A DNA stretch of 64,000 nt from SB11 sp035906255 (GTDB lineage Bacteria > Bacteroidota > Bacteroidia > UBA8524): the NCBI GenBank assembly GCA_035906255.1, contig JAMIFM010000029.1:310001-374000 (forward strand), written 5' to 3'. A program made the position numbers and the translations under genes. Under the pieces are notes generated by a model, which was not told where the DNA came from, made no database searches, and was given only the letters and a program-made list of their open reading frames with translations. This document shows positions 7,722-15,949 of the stretch, in pieces (positions within the stretch are counted from its first letter, which is position 1; each line of letters starts with the position of its first letter).

Positions 7722-9998
7722 ATGAAAAAAAACCTGCGCAACCTAACTTTTTACATAGGCGTTATAGGCTTGTTTTCAGCCCTTATATATGTAACCCTGA
7801 TTTTTGGAAAGCAGCTTGAAACGGGGCAGGTTTTTGGCACACAGGACGTAAGTATTTCTTCTTCGTGGGAGCAATTTGTTGAAACCTATTTGCACAACAT
7901 TTCTCACCCGTTGGCAATACTGCTGCTGCAAATAATAACCATAATACTGGCAGCAAGGGTGTTTGGGTTTATTTGTAAAAAAATCGGTCAACCGTCAGTA
8001 GTAGGCGAAATTGCAGCGGGGATATTCTTAGGGCCGTCGTTTGTGGGGATGTACCTGCCCGAGTTTTCACAGTTTTTATTTCCCGTAAAATCATTGGGTA
8101 ATCTGCAATTCCTTAGTCAGATAGGACTGATACTGTTCATGTTTGTGGTGGGGATGGAGTTGGATTTAAAAGTGCTGAAAAACAAGGCTCACGAAGCAGT
8201 GGTGGTGAGCCATGCCAGTATAATTATACCGTTTACGTTGGGCATGGGCTTGGCCTACTTTATTTACAAGGGTTTTTCGCCCGAGGGGATAAAATTTGTG
8301 CCTTTTGCTCTTTTTATAGGCATAGCCATGAGCATTACGGCGTTTCCGGTGCTTGCGCGCATTGTGCAGGAGCGGGGCTTGTCAAAAACTAAACTGGGTA
8401 CAGTTGTTATTACCTGCGCCGCCGCCGATGATATTACTGCGTGGTGCTTATTGGCTGCGGTTATTGCCATTGTAAAGGCGGGTTCATTTATTAGCGCATT
8501 ATATACCATACTCTTAGCAGTAGGTTATGTAATAATAATGCTAAACGTAGTGAGGCCTTTCCTTAAACGCGTTGGCGAATTACGTGCCGGCAAAGAGGGG
8601 ATGAGTAAATCAATAGTGGCGGTGTTTTTTGTTACGCTGCTCATTTCGGCGTATGCTACCGAAGTAATAGGCATACACGCTTTGTTTGGGGCGTTTATGG
8701 CAGGGGTTATTATGCCCGCCCACGCCAGTTTCCGCAAAATATTTATTGAAAAAGTAGAGGACGTATCGTTGGTGTTATTACTCCCGTTGTTTTTTGTATT
8801 TACGGGCTTACGCACCCAAATAGGTTTACTGAACGAGGGGCATTTATGGCAGCTTTGCGGAGTGATTATTTTGGGGGCTGTTGTAGGTAAATTTTTGGGC
8901 AGTGCCCTTGCAGCAAGATTTGTAGGCCAAAATTGGCGCGAGAGCTTGATAATTGGGGCATTGATGAACACACGGGGGCTTATGGAACTGGTGGTGCTTA
9001 ATATCGGTTACGATTTAGGCATTCTTACGCCCGAAATTTTTGCCATGATGGTGATAATGGCATTGGTAACTACGTTTATGACCTCACCTGCCTTAAACCT
9101 TATCAACCGAATATTACCTGAAAAGATTGACCCATCGGAAGAAAAAGCACAACAACGCAACCAATATAAAATACTGCTGACTTTTGGCAGCCCGCAGCGG
9201 GGTAAATCGTTGTTGCGACTGGCCAACAGCCTGATAAAGAAATCGGCAGGAAACTCAGCCGTTACAGCGTTGCATTTATCGCCAAGTAATGAACTGAATC
9301 AGTTTAACAGGGACGAATACGAACAAGAGTGTTTTGAACCGGTGAAGCAAGAGGCCGAAAAGCTGAACCAACCTGTGGTTACTATGTTTAAACCCTCAGA
9401 CGATATTGATAGGGAGATTACCAAAACAGCCAATTTGGGTAATTTTGATTTGCTGTTGGTGGGTATAGGCCGCTCAATTTTTGAGGGCACTTTATTAGGA
9501 CGGATTTTAGGGTTTACTACTAAGATTATTAACCCTGAAAGGCTGTATGACACATTGACGGGGAAGGAAAAGTTGTTTGATAATACGGTATTTGATGAGC
9601 GCACAAGGCAGATTATAAAAACATCAAAGGTACCTGTGGGGATATTGATAGATAAAGACCTTGAGAAAACCGAGCAGGTTTTTGTACCGATATTTTCAGC
9701 AGCAGACGGCTTTCTGCTTACCTATGCTCAAAAACTGATACAAAACAGCCAATCAAAAGTGAATATTTTGGATGTAACAGGAGTATTGGGAGGGAGTGCT
9801 GAATTTAAGGACAGGATAAACGGGATTGAGCAAACAACCCCTAATCATATTACGCTGTACAACGAAAACAAAATAGAGAAGGAGTTTATTAGCGGCCACG
9901 ATTTAATGCTGATTAGCAGCGATAGCTGGAAAACAGCCGTTGAAACCCAAAGCGTTTGGATATCAAACACCCCGTCGGTGCTGATAATTAAACCGTAG
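7722..9998 (+). CDS. CPA2-family cation/proton antiporter with C-terminal USP-like domain
   Basis: About 758 aa, with the start at ATG 7722 (MKKNLRNLTF); an upstream TTG is unlikely. An N-terminal membrane segment is followed by the Na+/H+ exchanger domain (about 60-465) with 12 or so helices. Recognisable parts are KKIGQPSVVGEIAAGIFLGP, LFMFVVGMELDL, the AADDITAW segment with the paired Asp residues of CPA2 ion-binding sites, and NTRGLMELVVLN. The remainder (about 480-755) is cytoplasmic and resembles tandem universal-stress-type nucleotide-binding domains, as in many bacterial KefB/CPA2 relatives lacking RCK domains. It likely exports Na+ or K+ in exchange for H+; the ion cannot be told from sequence. 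Monocistronic. Confidence 0.88.
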   Translation: MKKNLRNLTFYIGVIGLFSALIYVTLIFGKQLETGQVFGTQDVSISSSWEQFVETYLHNISHPLAILLLQIITIILAARVFGFICKKIGQPSVVGEIAAGIFLGPSFVGMYLPEFSQFLFPVKSLGNLQFLSQIGLILFMFVVGMELDLKVLKNKAHEAVVVSHASIIIPFTLGMGLAYFIYKGFSPEGIKFVPFALFIGIAMSITAFPVLARIVQERGLSKTKLGTVVITCAAADDITAWCLLAAVIAIVKAGSFISALYTILLAVGYVIIMLNVVRPFLKRVGELRAGKEGMSKSIVAVFFVTLLISAYATEVIGIHALFGAFMAGVIMPAHASFRKIFIEKVEDVSLVLLLPLFFVFTGLRTQIGLLNEGHLWQLCGVIILGAVVGKFLGSALAARFVGQNWRESLIIGALMNTRGLMELVVLNIGYDLGILTPEIFAMMVIMALVTTFMTSPALNLINRILPEKIDPSEEKAQQRNQYKILLTFGSPQRGKSLLRLANSLIKKSAGNSAVTALHLSPSNELNQFNRDEYEQECFEPVKQEAEKLNQPVVTMFKPSDDIDREITKTANLGNFDLLLVGIGRSIFEGTLLGRILGFTTKIINPERLYDTLTGKEKLFDNTVFDERTRQIIKTSKVPVGILIDKDLEKTEQVFVPIFSAADGFLLTYAQKLIQNSQSKVNILDVTGVLGGSAEFKDRINGIEQTTPNHITLYNENKIEKEFISGHDLMLISSDSWKTAVETQSVWISNTPSVLIIKP

Positions 9999-10074
9999 CA
10001 AAGTATTGAGCCTGTCGAAAGCTTTTGTCCTGAGCTTGCCGAATCCTGAATTTGCCGAAGGAGGGAGCGTGTGT

Positions 10075-10158
10075 TGTCATTCTGAATGAAATGAAGAATC
10101 TTATTACAAATGTGTTGACAGAACGGGACAAGATGTTTCGCTATCGCTCAATATGACA
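10075..10158. repeat. 84-bp element with imperfect terminal inverted repeats, copy B
   Basis: Same ends and same length as 3321-3404 (TGTCATTCTGAATGAAATGA at the left, ATCGCTCAATATGACA at the right). The core is ATTACAAATGTGTTGACAGA. Confidence 0.75.
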
Positions 10159-10220
10159 ATGTGCGAGTGTGGCTGACACCCTGTGCCTGCCAAGGATTTC
10201 CTGAGCTTGCCGAAGGGCAA

Positions 10221-10305
10221 TGTCATTCCGAAGCGTAGCGAGGAAACTTATTACAACTGTGTTAACAAAGTGGTATACGATGCTTCTCTATCGTTCAGCA
10301 TGACA
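10221..10305. repeat. 85-bp element, copy C (diverged)
   Basis: Begins TGTCATTCCGAAGCGTAGCG and ends TATCGTTCAGCATGACA, with the core TTACAACTGTGTTAACAAAG. It is more diverged from copies A and B than they are from each other. Confidence 0.7.
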
Positions 10306-10313
10306 GGACTCTC

Positions 10314-10342
10314 CGTTATTGCGAGGTCTCCCGAAGCAATCT
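10314..10342. repeat. ATTGCGAGG-family repeat copy
   Basis: GTTATTGCGAGGTCTCCCGA then AGCAATCTG; nearly the same as 3415-3441. Confidence 0.65.
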
Positions 10343-10546
10343 GTTTACTTGCTCCAGTCTTGACTAACCCTTCCTTAGCCTCCGCACATACTTCGACTTT
10401 GCTCAGTATGACATCCGCACAAGGACGGGTTGGGGTAGTATCAAAAAAGAGTGCTTAAAAACAGTTTTTCGCAATAACAGTCAATGGTGAGTGTGTGGCT
10501 GTTCCCTTAGCCTTCCGAAGTGTATCCTGAGCTTGCCGAAGGACAA

Positions 10547-11962
10547 TTATCTTGAGCCTGCCAAAAGGGTATCCGGAAATATCTTTCCCGGGTTTAAGAT
10601 GTTTTTAGGGTCAAAAAGCTGTTTAATTCCTTTCATTAACATAAGTTCAGTGGGTGAAAAGGCAATGTCCATGTAATTTTTCTGCACCCAGCCTATGCCG
10701 TGCTCGCCTGATAAAGTGCCTTTAAGGCTTACGGTAAGCTCAAAAACCTCACGGATGCCTTTGGGTAGTTCCGTATTCCAATCTTCATCACTCATATCGC
10801 CCTTTATAATATTCACGTGCAAATTGCCGTCGCCTGCATGGCCATAGCACACACTTTTTAAATTGTATTTTTTGCCAATGGCTTTTACACCTTCCAGCAA
10901 ACGGGGTAACTCATAGCGGGGCACTACCGTATCTTCTTCCTTATATACCGAATGAGACTTAACCGCCTCGGCCACCCTGCGGCGCATTTTCCAAAGTGCA
11001 TCTTTTTGTTCGGCAGTATCGGCAAATAAAATCTCATCACATTCATAATTCAGCAGCACCTCATTTATCCGTTCAGCTTGCTTAAACAGGTCATCCATAT
11101 CGTTACCGTCCACCTCAATCAGCAGGTGGGCCTGCACGTCATCTTTCACGGGCACAGTTAGCCCATCCACAAACTTCAGCACCCAATCAATCGCATCCCG
11201 CTCCATAAACTCAATGGCCGAAGGCATAATGCCTGCCCTGAATATGGCCGAAACCGCTTCGCAGGCTTTGGTAGCCGAGAAAAACGGAACCAGCATTAAA
11301 ATATTCTTATCAGGATAGGGAATAAGCTTTAGCACCGCTTGGGTAATAATGCCCAAAGTGCCCTCGCTGCCCACCATCAATTGGGTAAGATTATACCCCG
11401 TTGAATTTTTTAATGTATTTGCCCCCGTATTAATTATATCACCGTTGTGCAACACCACCTCAAGATTCAGCACATAGTCTTTAGTAACGCCGTATTTAAG
11501 AGCGTGCGGCCCGCCTGAATTTTCGGCAATATTACCGCCTATAAAGCACGAACCTTTGCTGCTGGGGTCGGGTGGGTAATACATTCCCTTTTCAATTACT
11601 GCTTTTTGCAATACTTCGGTAATCACTCCCGGCTGCACAGTTATTTGCAGGTTTTTCTCATCAATCTCTACAATACGGTTCATTCGCTCTACCGATAAGC
11701 CAATCCCCTTGTGTACACTCAGTGCTCCTCCGCTCAGTCCTGTTCTTGCCCCAATGGGGGTAACGGGTATAGCATTTTCAAACGCAACCTTCATTACTCC
11801 TGCGACCTCTTGTGTAGTGGCAGGCTTCACCAATACCGAAGGAGGGTAGCTCAAATTTTCGGTTTCATCGCTACCGTATTCATGCAGGGTTTCAGCATCG
11901 GTAAAAACATTTGCGCTGCCTAAAACGGCCTGTAATTGGCTAAGTATATCGGGGGTAATCAT
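10547..11962 (-). CDS. glcD: GlcD-like FAD-linked oxidase (glycolate/D-lactate dehydrogenase type)
   Basis: 471-aa flavoprotein of the FAD_binding_4 / FAD-oxidase C family, which oxidises 2-hydroxy acids such as glycolate or D-lactate. The N-terminal FAD domain carries PIGARTGLSGGAL and PPDPSSKGSCFIGGNIAENS; TGYNLTQLMVGSEGTLGIIT follows; the C-terminal cap holds CYGHAGDGNLHVNI and SGEHGIGWVQKNY. The length is typical of GlcD. It stands alone, without GlcE/GlcF partners, so it may be a stand-alone D-lactate or 2-hydroxyglutarate dehydrogenase; the substrate is not determinable here. The last few codons and the stop lie inside a TGAGCCTGCC-type dispersed repeat. Confidence 0.87.
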   Translation of the reverse strand: MITPDILSQLQAVLGSANVFTDAETLHEYGSDETENLSYPPSVLVKPATTQEVAGVMKVAFENAIPVTPIGARTGLSGGALSVHKGIGLSVERMNRIVEIDEKNLQITVQPGVITEVLQKAVIEKGMYYPPDPSSKGSCFIGGNIAENSGGPHALKYGVTKDYVLNLEVVLHNGDIINTGANTLKNSTGYNLTQLMVGSEGTLGIITQAVLKLIPYPDKNILMLVPFFSATKACEAVSAIFRAGIMPSAIEFMERDAIDWVLKFVDGLTVPVKDDVQAHLLIEVDGNDMDDLFKQAERINEVLLNYECDEILFADTAEQKDALWKMRRRVAEAVKSHSVYKEEDTVVPRYELPRLLEGVKAIGKKYNLKSVCYGHAGDGNLHVNIIKGDMSDEDWNTELPKGIREVFELTVSLKGTLSGEHGIGWVQKNYMDIAFSPTELMLMKGIKQLFDPKNILNPGKIFPDTLLAGSR

Positions 11963-12088
11963 AAATGGAAGTGCAAAAAACGTAAAATTAACAATATCGG
12001 TCGGCTATACGATAGTATCTATCCAAAAATGCGCTCTTTTATGTTTGTTTGGCAATAAAACCGGACACCCTTAACGTTTATAGTACGC

Positions 12089-12706
12089 ATGAAAAAACTA
12101 ACAGGCATATTACTTATTGCAACTTTAGTGGTGTCTTTTGGGGCAATGATGTTGTACAAAAGTCCCACTGCTCAAACCATAGCGGGCAAAACATTTACGG
12201 AGCACGAAGTGGGTGATGCGGTTGACAGCTTGAACGGGGTACCTGTGTATTATAACGGGGCAGTGGCCAATACAGGCAAACGCCACTTAGCTGCCGACGG
12301 ATATAACTATGGTTTGCGCTGGCAATGTGTAGAGTTTGTAAAGCGGTATTATTATGATTATCTGCGCCATAAGATGCCCGATTCGTATGGCCACGCCAAA
12401 GATTTTTTTGATGCAGATATTGCCGACGGGACACTGAACAAAAAGCGCAACCTTATTCAATATAAAAACGGAAGCCAAACCGCTCCCAAAGAAAACGATT
12501 TGTTAGTATTTGATGGGCATAGCGGTAACCCATACGGCCACGTAGCTATTGTATCAAAAGCAGGAGAAAATGAAATAGAACTGATACAACAAAATCCGGG
12601 ACCAGTTGCTCCTTCGCGGGAGACGTATAAAGTAGAGAAAAGAGAGGGGAAATGGGTAATTGACCGCGATGATTTGCTGGGCTGGCTAAGAGTACAAACG
12701 GAATAA
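12089..12706 (+). CDS. Membrane-anchored or secreted CHAP-domain amidase
   Basis: 205 aa. The N-terminus (MKKLTGILLIATLVVSFGAM) is a signal peptide or anchor with no clear lipobox. The rest is one CHAP (NlpC/P60-like cysteine amidase/peptidase) domain, with Cys80 in RWQCVEFVKRYY, His151 in YGHVAIV and Asn169 in IQQNPG forming the expected triad. The sequence is close in style to the amidase half of bacterial glutathionylspermidine synthetase/amidase, as well as to murein amidases; the presence of a signal sequence favours a cell-wall role. It is monocistronic and ends at a shared bidirectional terminator with gapA. Confidence 0.83.
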   Translation: MKKLTGILLIATLVVSFGAMMLYKSPTAQTIAGKTFTEHEVGDAVDSLNGVPVYYNGAVANTGKRHLAADGYNYGLRWQCVEFVKRYYYDYLRHKMPDSYGHAKDFFDADIADGTLNKKRNLIQYKNGSQTAPKENDLLVFDGHSGNPYGHVAIVSKAGENEIELIQQNPGPVAPSRETYKVEKREGKWVIDRDDLLGWLRVQTE

Positions 12707-12710
12707 AAGC

Positions 12711-12738
12711 AAAAGGCTGCCCTTGGGCAGCCTTTTTT
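12711..12738. terminator. Bidirectional intrinsic terminator
   Basis: Arms AAAAGGCTGCCC and GGGCAGCCTTTT with a 2-nt loop and T-runs on both sides. It serves the convergent CHAP gene and gapA. Confidence 0.88.
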
Positions 12739-12760
12739 ATAAAATTATCGAATTAACGGA

Positions 12761-13759
12761 TTACTTAACAGTGTCCATGTGTACCATCAAATCAACCAAT
12801 TTGTTGCTATAACCCCACTCGTTATCGTACCAAGAAACCACTTTAACAAAGTTAGGGCTTAGCATTATACCGGCATCAGCATCAAAAATAGAGGTGCGAG
12901 AATCACCCATAAAGTCGCTTGATACTACTGCATCTTCAGTATAACCCAAAATGCCTTTCAATTCGTTTTCGCTGGCACGTTTCATAGTAGCTTTAATTTC
13001 TTCGTATGAAGTGGCTTTTTCCAAACGGCAGGTCAAATCAACTACTGATACGTTAGGAACAGGAACACGGAACGACATACCGGTTAGTTTACCTTTTAGT
13101 GAAGGGATAACCAAACCTACTGCTTTAGCAGCACCGGTTGATGAAGGGATAATGTTTTGGTATGCACCACGGCCACCGCGCCAATCTTTAGCCGAAGGGC
13201 TGTCAACGGTTTTTTGGGTAGCAGTAACAGCGTGTACTGTAGTCATCAAACCTTCCAAAATACCATAGTTATCATGTAGCACTTTAGCCACAGGAGCCAA
13301 ACAGTTAGTAGTACATGATGCGTTTGATACAATGGTCATATCAGCAGTGTATTGGGTGTTGTTTACGCCCATTACAAAAGTAGGGGTATCGTCTTTAGCA
13401 GGTGCTGACATTACTACACGTTTTGCTCCGGCTTCAATGTGCTTTGCAGCAGTTTCTTTAGTAAGGAATAAACCGGTGCTTTCAACCACATATTCAGCAC
13501 CAACTTCATTCCATTTAAGGTTGGCAGGGTCTTTCTCAGCAGTCACGCGGATAGTTTTTCCGTTTACTACCAACATACCTTTTTCTACCTTCACATCGCC
13601 GTTAAAAATGCCGTGAGTACTGTCGTACTTAAGCATATAGGCCATGTAATCTACCTCAATAAGGTCGTTAATACCTACAATCTCAACTTTTGGATTGTTG
13701 ATGGCAGCCCTGAATACAAGGCGACCAATGCGGCCAAAGCCGTTAATTCCTACTTTCAT
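12761..13759 (-). CDS. gapA: Glyceraldehyde-3-phosphate dehydrogenase, type I
   Basis: 332-aa glycolytic enzyme converting glyceraldehyde-3-phosphate, NAD+ and phosphate to 1,3-bisphosphoglycerate, cytoplasmic and tetrameric in the family. MKVGINGFGRIGR is the Rossmann glycine-rich loop; Asp32 in GINDL suggests NAD+ preference; the catalytic Cys149 is in SNASCTTNCLAP; the C-terminus has SWYDNEWGYSNKLVDL. The length is standard. It has its own strong promoter (13854-13885) and a leader of about 90 nt with a hairpin. Confidence 0.97.
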   Translation of the reverse strand: MKVGINGFGRIGRLVFRAAINNPKVEIVGINDLIEVDYMAYMLKYDSTHGIFNGDVKVEKGMLVVNGKTIRVTAEKDPANLKWNEVGAEYVVESTGLFLTKETAAKHIEAGAKRVVMSAPAKDDTPTFVMGVNNTQYTADMTIVSNASCTTNCLAPVAKVLHDNYGILEGLMTTVHAVTATQKTVDSPSAKDWRGGRGAYQNIIPSSTGAAKAVGLVIPSLKGKLTGMSFRVPVPNVSVVDLTCRLEKATSYEEIKATMKRASENELKGILGYTEDAVVSSDFMGDSRTSIFDADAGIMLSPNFVKVVSWYDNEWGYSNKLVDLMVHMDTVK

Positions 13760-13785
13760 TTACTGAAGAAAATTATGTTATGATG

Positions 13786-13821
13786 GCTTGTTTTGGCAAA
13801 CGCCGCGCCCGGCAAACAAGC
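13786..13821 (-). promoter_or_regulatory. Hairpin in the gapA 5' leader
   Basis: Perfect 8-bp arms GCTTGTTT (13786-13793) and AAACAAGC (13814-13821) around a GC-rich loop that itself contains GGC/GCC pairing. It lies between the predicted start site and the ATG of gapA, so it may stabilise the mRNA or tune translation. Confidence 0.5.
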
Positions 13822-13853
13822 ACTTTAAAAACAACAAGGCGTTTTTGGTGGCG

Positions 13854-13885
13854 CAAAATTAGGATTAAAGTAACTGAAATACAAA
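13854..13885 (-). promoter_or_regulatory. gapA promoter (TTTG - 20 bp - TAATTTTG)
   Basis: On the minus strand the -33 TTTG is at 13885-13882 and the -7 TAATTTTG at 13861-13854, separated by 20 bp. This fits the Bacteroidota sigma consensus well. Confidence 0.75.
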
Positions 13886-13947
13886 CCTATGTAGCTGTAG
13901 TTTTTGCGACCAAGACAACCCCATTTGAAAAAATTTAATCAAAACAG

Positions 13948-13977
13948 TTGCATTGTATTTTCAAAAAGCTATCTTTG
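13948..13977 (+). promoter_or_regulatory. tRNA-Glu promoter (TTG - 19 bp - TATCTTTG)
   Basis: TTG at 13948-13950, a 19-bp spacer, and TATCTTTG at 13970-13977. The predicted start is about 13984, just before the tRNA at 13997. It diverges from the gapA promoter. Confidence 0.8.
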
Positions 13978-13996
13978 CACTCCTTTTTACCGAGAC

Positions 13997-14068
13997 GGCC
14001 CGTTAGTCTATCGGTTAGGACGCATCCCTTTCACGGATGAGAGACGAGTTCGATTCTCGTACGGGCTA
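13997..14068 (+). tRNA. tRNA-Glu (anticodon TTC)
   Basis: 72-nt cloverleaf: acceptor arm GGCCCGT paired with ACGGGCT, then discriminator A; D-arm with the TCTATCGGTTAGGA loop; anticodon stem CATCC/GGATG around loop CTTTCAC, giving anticodon TTC; T-arm CGAGTTCGATTCTCG. The 3' CCA is not encoded. It has a consensus promoter upstream and a terminator downstream. Confidence 0.96.
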
Positions 14069-14078
14069 CGAAAATTTG

Positions 14079-14107
14079 AAAACCTTGCTGAAGAAGCAGG
14101 GTTTTTT
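14079..14107 (+). terminator. Terminator after tRNA-Glu
   Basis: Arms AAAACCTTGCT and AGCAGGGTTTT (one G:U pair) with a short GAAGA loop and a following T-run. Confidence 0.8.
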
Positions 14108-14136
14108 GTTTTAAAGTCTAAACTGTCTATTGCACA

Positions 14137-14165
14137 CACAGACACTTTTCACAATTTCACAGACA
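14137..14165 (+). promoter_or_regulatory. Putative LytTR operator: CACAGACA direct repeats, 21 bp apart
   Basis: CACAGACA occurs at 14137-14144 and again at 14158-14165, exactly 21 bp apart. LytTR-type regulators characteristically bind two direct repeats of about 9 bp spaced so that they fall on the same DNA face (about 21-22 bp period). The downstream operon ends with a LytTR regulator, which would make this an autoregulatory site. It lies 49 bp before the -7 element. Confidence 0.6.
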
Positions 14166-14213
14166 AAATACCCGTACTCACCAATCGTTTTTTTAGGGCT
14201 CTTCAAGTCAGTC

Positions 14214-14221
14214 TAATTTTG
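14214..14221 (+). promoter_or_regulatory. Candidate -7 element TAATTTTG of the ABC/LytTR operon
   Basis: Exact TAnnTTTG match, 19 bp before the ATG at 14241. A T-rich stretch at about 14188-14194 sits near the -33 position. Confidence 0.55.
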
Positions 14222-14240
14222 CTATACAATCTCTAAATGA

Positions 14241-15143
14241 ATGTATAGTATAGAAACAAAGGGGCTTAGTTACAGGTATGCAGACGGAGCAACCCTACTT
14301 AATAATATTAATTTGCAAGTGCCCGTAAACTCGATTTACGGTTTTTTAGGAGCAAACGGTGCCGGTAAGACTACCACCATACGAATACTTTTAGGATTAT
14401 TAAGAAAGCAGGCAGGCGAGGTAAATTTTTTTGAAAAACCGTTTGATAAAAACAGGATTGAAATTCTGAAAAACACCGGCTCGCTGGTTGAAACACCTTC
14501 TATTTATAGCCATTTAACAGCGGCTGAAAACTTACAGGTATTACAAAAAATATACAAGTTTCCAATTGCTCGTATTGCAGAGGTTCTTGATGTAGTAGGC
14601 TTATCCGGAACAGGGAATAAAAAAGCAGGCAAATTCTCATTGGGAATGAAACAACGGCTGGGTATTGCAATGGCGATGGTGCATAATCCCGAGCTGCTAA
14701 TTCTGGATGAACCTACTAATGGACTTGACCCCGGCGGAATGGTTGAAGTAAGGGAACTATTAAAGAAACTTAACCGTGAAAACGGGATGACGATAGTAAT
14801 CTCAAGCCATTTATTATCCGAAGTTGAAAAGTTGGTTACCCATACGGGGATTATTAGCGGTGGTCAACTCATTTTTCAAGGCACGTTACAAGAACTGGTT
14901 AAAAAGCAAGCGACAACTTCAGAGGTAACCATAGTCTCCGGTCAACCTTTGCCGTGCCTACAGTTGGTTAGTCAATTTGATTGCCAAGCGAAAATTGATG
15001 ACGGCACAGTCGCTTTTCAATGCACGGATAAAGACAAGATTGCTGAAATTGTAAAACAACTGGTATATCAAGGGATTGAAGTGTACGAAGTGAATGTGAG
15101 CGGAGGAAATTTAGAGTCTGTTTTTATGTCATTAACAAAATAA
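14241..15143 (+). CDS. ABC exporter ATP-binding protein (BcrA/lantibiotic-immunity type)
   Basis: 300 aa. Walker A GANGAGKTT (37-45), ABC signature FSLGMKQRL (about 132-140), Walker B LLILDEP (152-158) and an H-loop in SSHLLSEVEKL. The C-terminal 80 residues form the extra domain seen in BcrA/LanF-type ATPases. It should power the permease encoded 2 bp downstream. The pairing with a LytS/LytTR system matches peptide- or antibiotic-responsive export modules; the substrate is unknown. Confidence 0.88.
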   Translation: MYSIETKGLSYRYADGATLLNNINLQVPVNSIYGFLGANGAGKTTTIRILLGLLRKQAGEVNFFEKPFDKNRIEILKNTGSLVETPSIYSHLTAAENLQVLQKIYKFPIARIAEVLDVVGLSGTGNKKAGKFSLGMKQRLGIAMAMVHNPELLILDEPTNGLDPGGMVEVRELLKKLNRENGMTIVISSHLLSEVEKLVTHTGIISGGQLIFQGTLQELVKKQATTSEVTIVSGQPLPCLQLVSQFDCQAKIDDGTVAFQCTDKDKIAEIVKQLVYQGIEVYEVNVSGGNLESVFMSLTK

Positions 15144-15145
15144 AA

Positions 15146-15919
15146 ATGAAAGCATATTTTCATAGTGTACAAAGCGAATGGCTCAAGAGAAAGCGAAGTG
15201 CTACAGCGTGGCTCACCGTTACAGGGGCATTTTTTATTCCCGCAATAATATTGGCACGACGGCTAATTCAACACGAATCTTTGCTGGCCGTAAACACTTC
15301 ACCTAAAGTATGGGAAATACTCTACGGGCAATGCTGGCAATACATGGCTATTTTTTTACTGCCTTTGGGAATAATATTGGCTGCCAGCCTTATTGCACAA
15401 TTGGAGTATAAAAACAATGGGTGGAAACAATTACACACAACTTCCCAAAGTTATAGGGTGGTTTTTTTTGCCAAGCTAAGCGTAATACTACTCATGTTAC
15501 TACAGTTTTTTATACTGTTTAATATAGGTATATACTTAACAGGAATAATCCCTGCATTACTTTTTACTAATGTTCCCTTTCCACAGCATTCCTTTCCATT
15601 GTTTGGTTTTTTAAGTGGCAACGCTAAGTTTTTTATTGACTGTTTGCCAATTCTTGGTTTGCAATACCTTCTCAGCATTCATGTTAAAAATTTTATAATA
15701 CCTATAGGCATTGGGTTCGCGCTTCTTATTGCGTCGCTTATTGCGTTATCGTGGCAATACGGTTATCTTATTCCCTATACCTATTGCCCTTCTCAATTTC
15801 TTAAAACAAATAATTCAATGGATGCTTCAACCGCTACGCATATATGGGCCTTGGCATACTTCACTGTTTTTACTGCGGTGAATTATCTTCTGTACCTCGG
15901 CAAAAAAAGTAAGGGATAA
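15146..15919 (+). CDS. ABC-2 type permease (LanE/LanG-like)
   Basis: 257 aa with about six membrane segments. It begins YFHSVQSEWLKRKRSATAWL, where the basic N-terminal SEW.K.KRS motif is typical of lantibiotic-immunity type ABC-2 permeases. It starts 2 bp after the ATPase gene. It is the only permease in the operon, so the transporter is probably a homodimer. It ends with a basic GKKSKG tail on the cytoplasmic side. Confidence 0.82.
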   Translation: MKAYFHSVQSEWLKRKRSATAWLTVTGAFFIPAIILARRLIQHESLLAVNTSPKVWEILYGQCWQYMAIFLLPLGIILAASLIAQLEYKNNGWKQLHTTSQSYRVVFFAKLSVILLMLLQFFILFNIGIYLTGIIPALLFTNVPFPQHSFPLFGFLSGNAKFFIDCLPILGLQYLLSIHVKNFIIPIGIGFALLIASLIALSWQYGYLIPYTYCPSQFLKTNNSMDASTATHIWALAYFTVFTAVNYLLYLGKKSKG

Positions 15920-15949
15920 GTTTAATATTGTGAGTACAGGAACCGTATC

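Larger units (their letters stand above)
9999..10546. other. Repeat-rich intergenic region
   Basis: Between convergent genes; no supportable gene. It contains two 84-85 bp elements (10075-10158, 10221-10305), an ATTGCGAGG copy (10314-10342), and short TGAGCTTGCCGAAGG-type copies at about 10004-10020, 10030-10060, 10198-10215 and 10525-10542. The last run of repeats continues into the 3' end of the next gene. Confidence 0.75.

Noticed and set aside
434..10342. CRISPR array
   Set aside because: Repeats are dispersed, of several families, palindromic at irregular distances; no regular spacers and no cas genes.
10183..10676. Short plus-strand open frames near the GlcD-like gene
   Set aside because: Made of the dispersed repeats and antisense coding sequence; no protein features.
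13904..14236. 110-codon open frame covering the tRNA
   Set aside because: Overlaps tRNA-Glu, its promoter and terminator; translation not protein-like.
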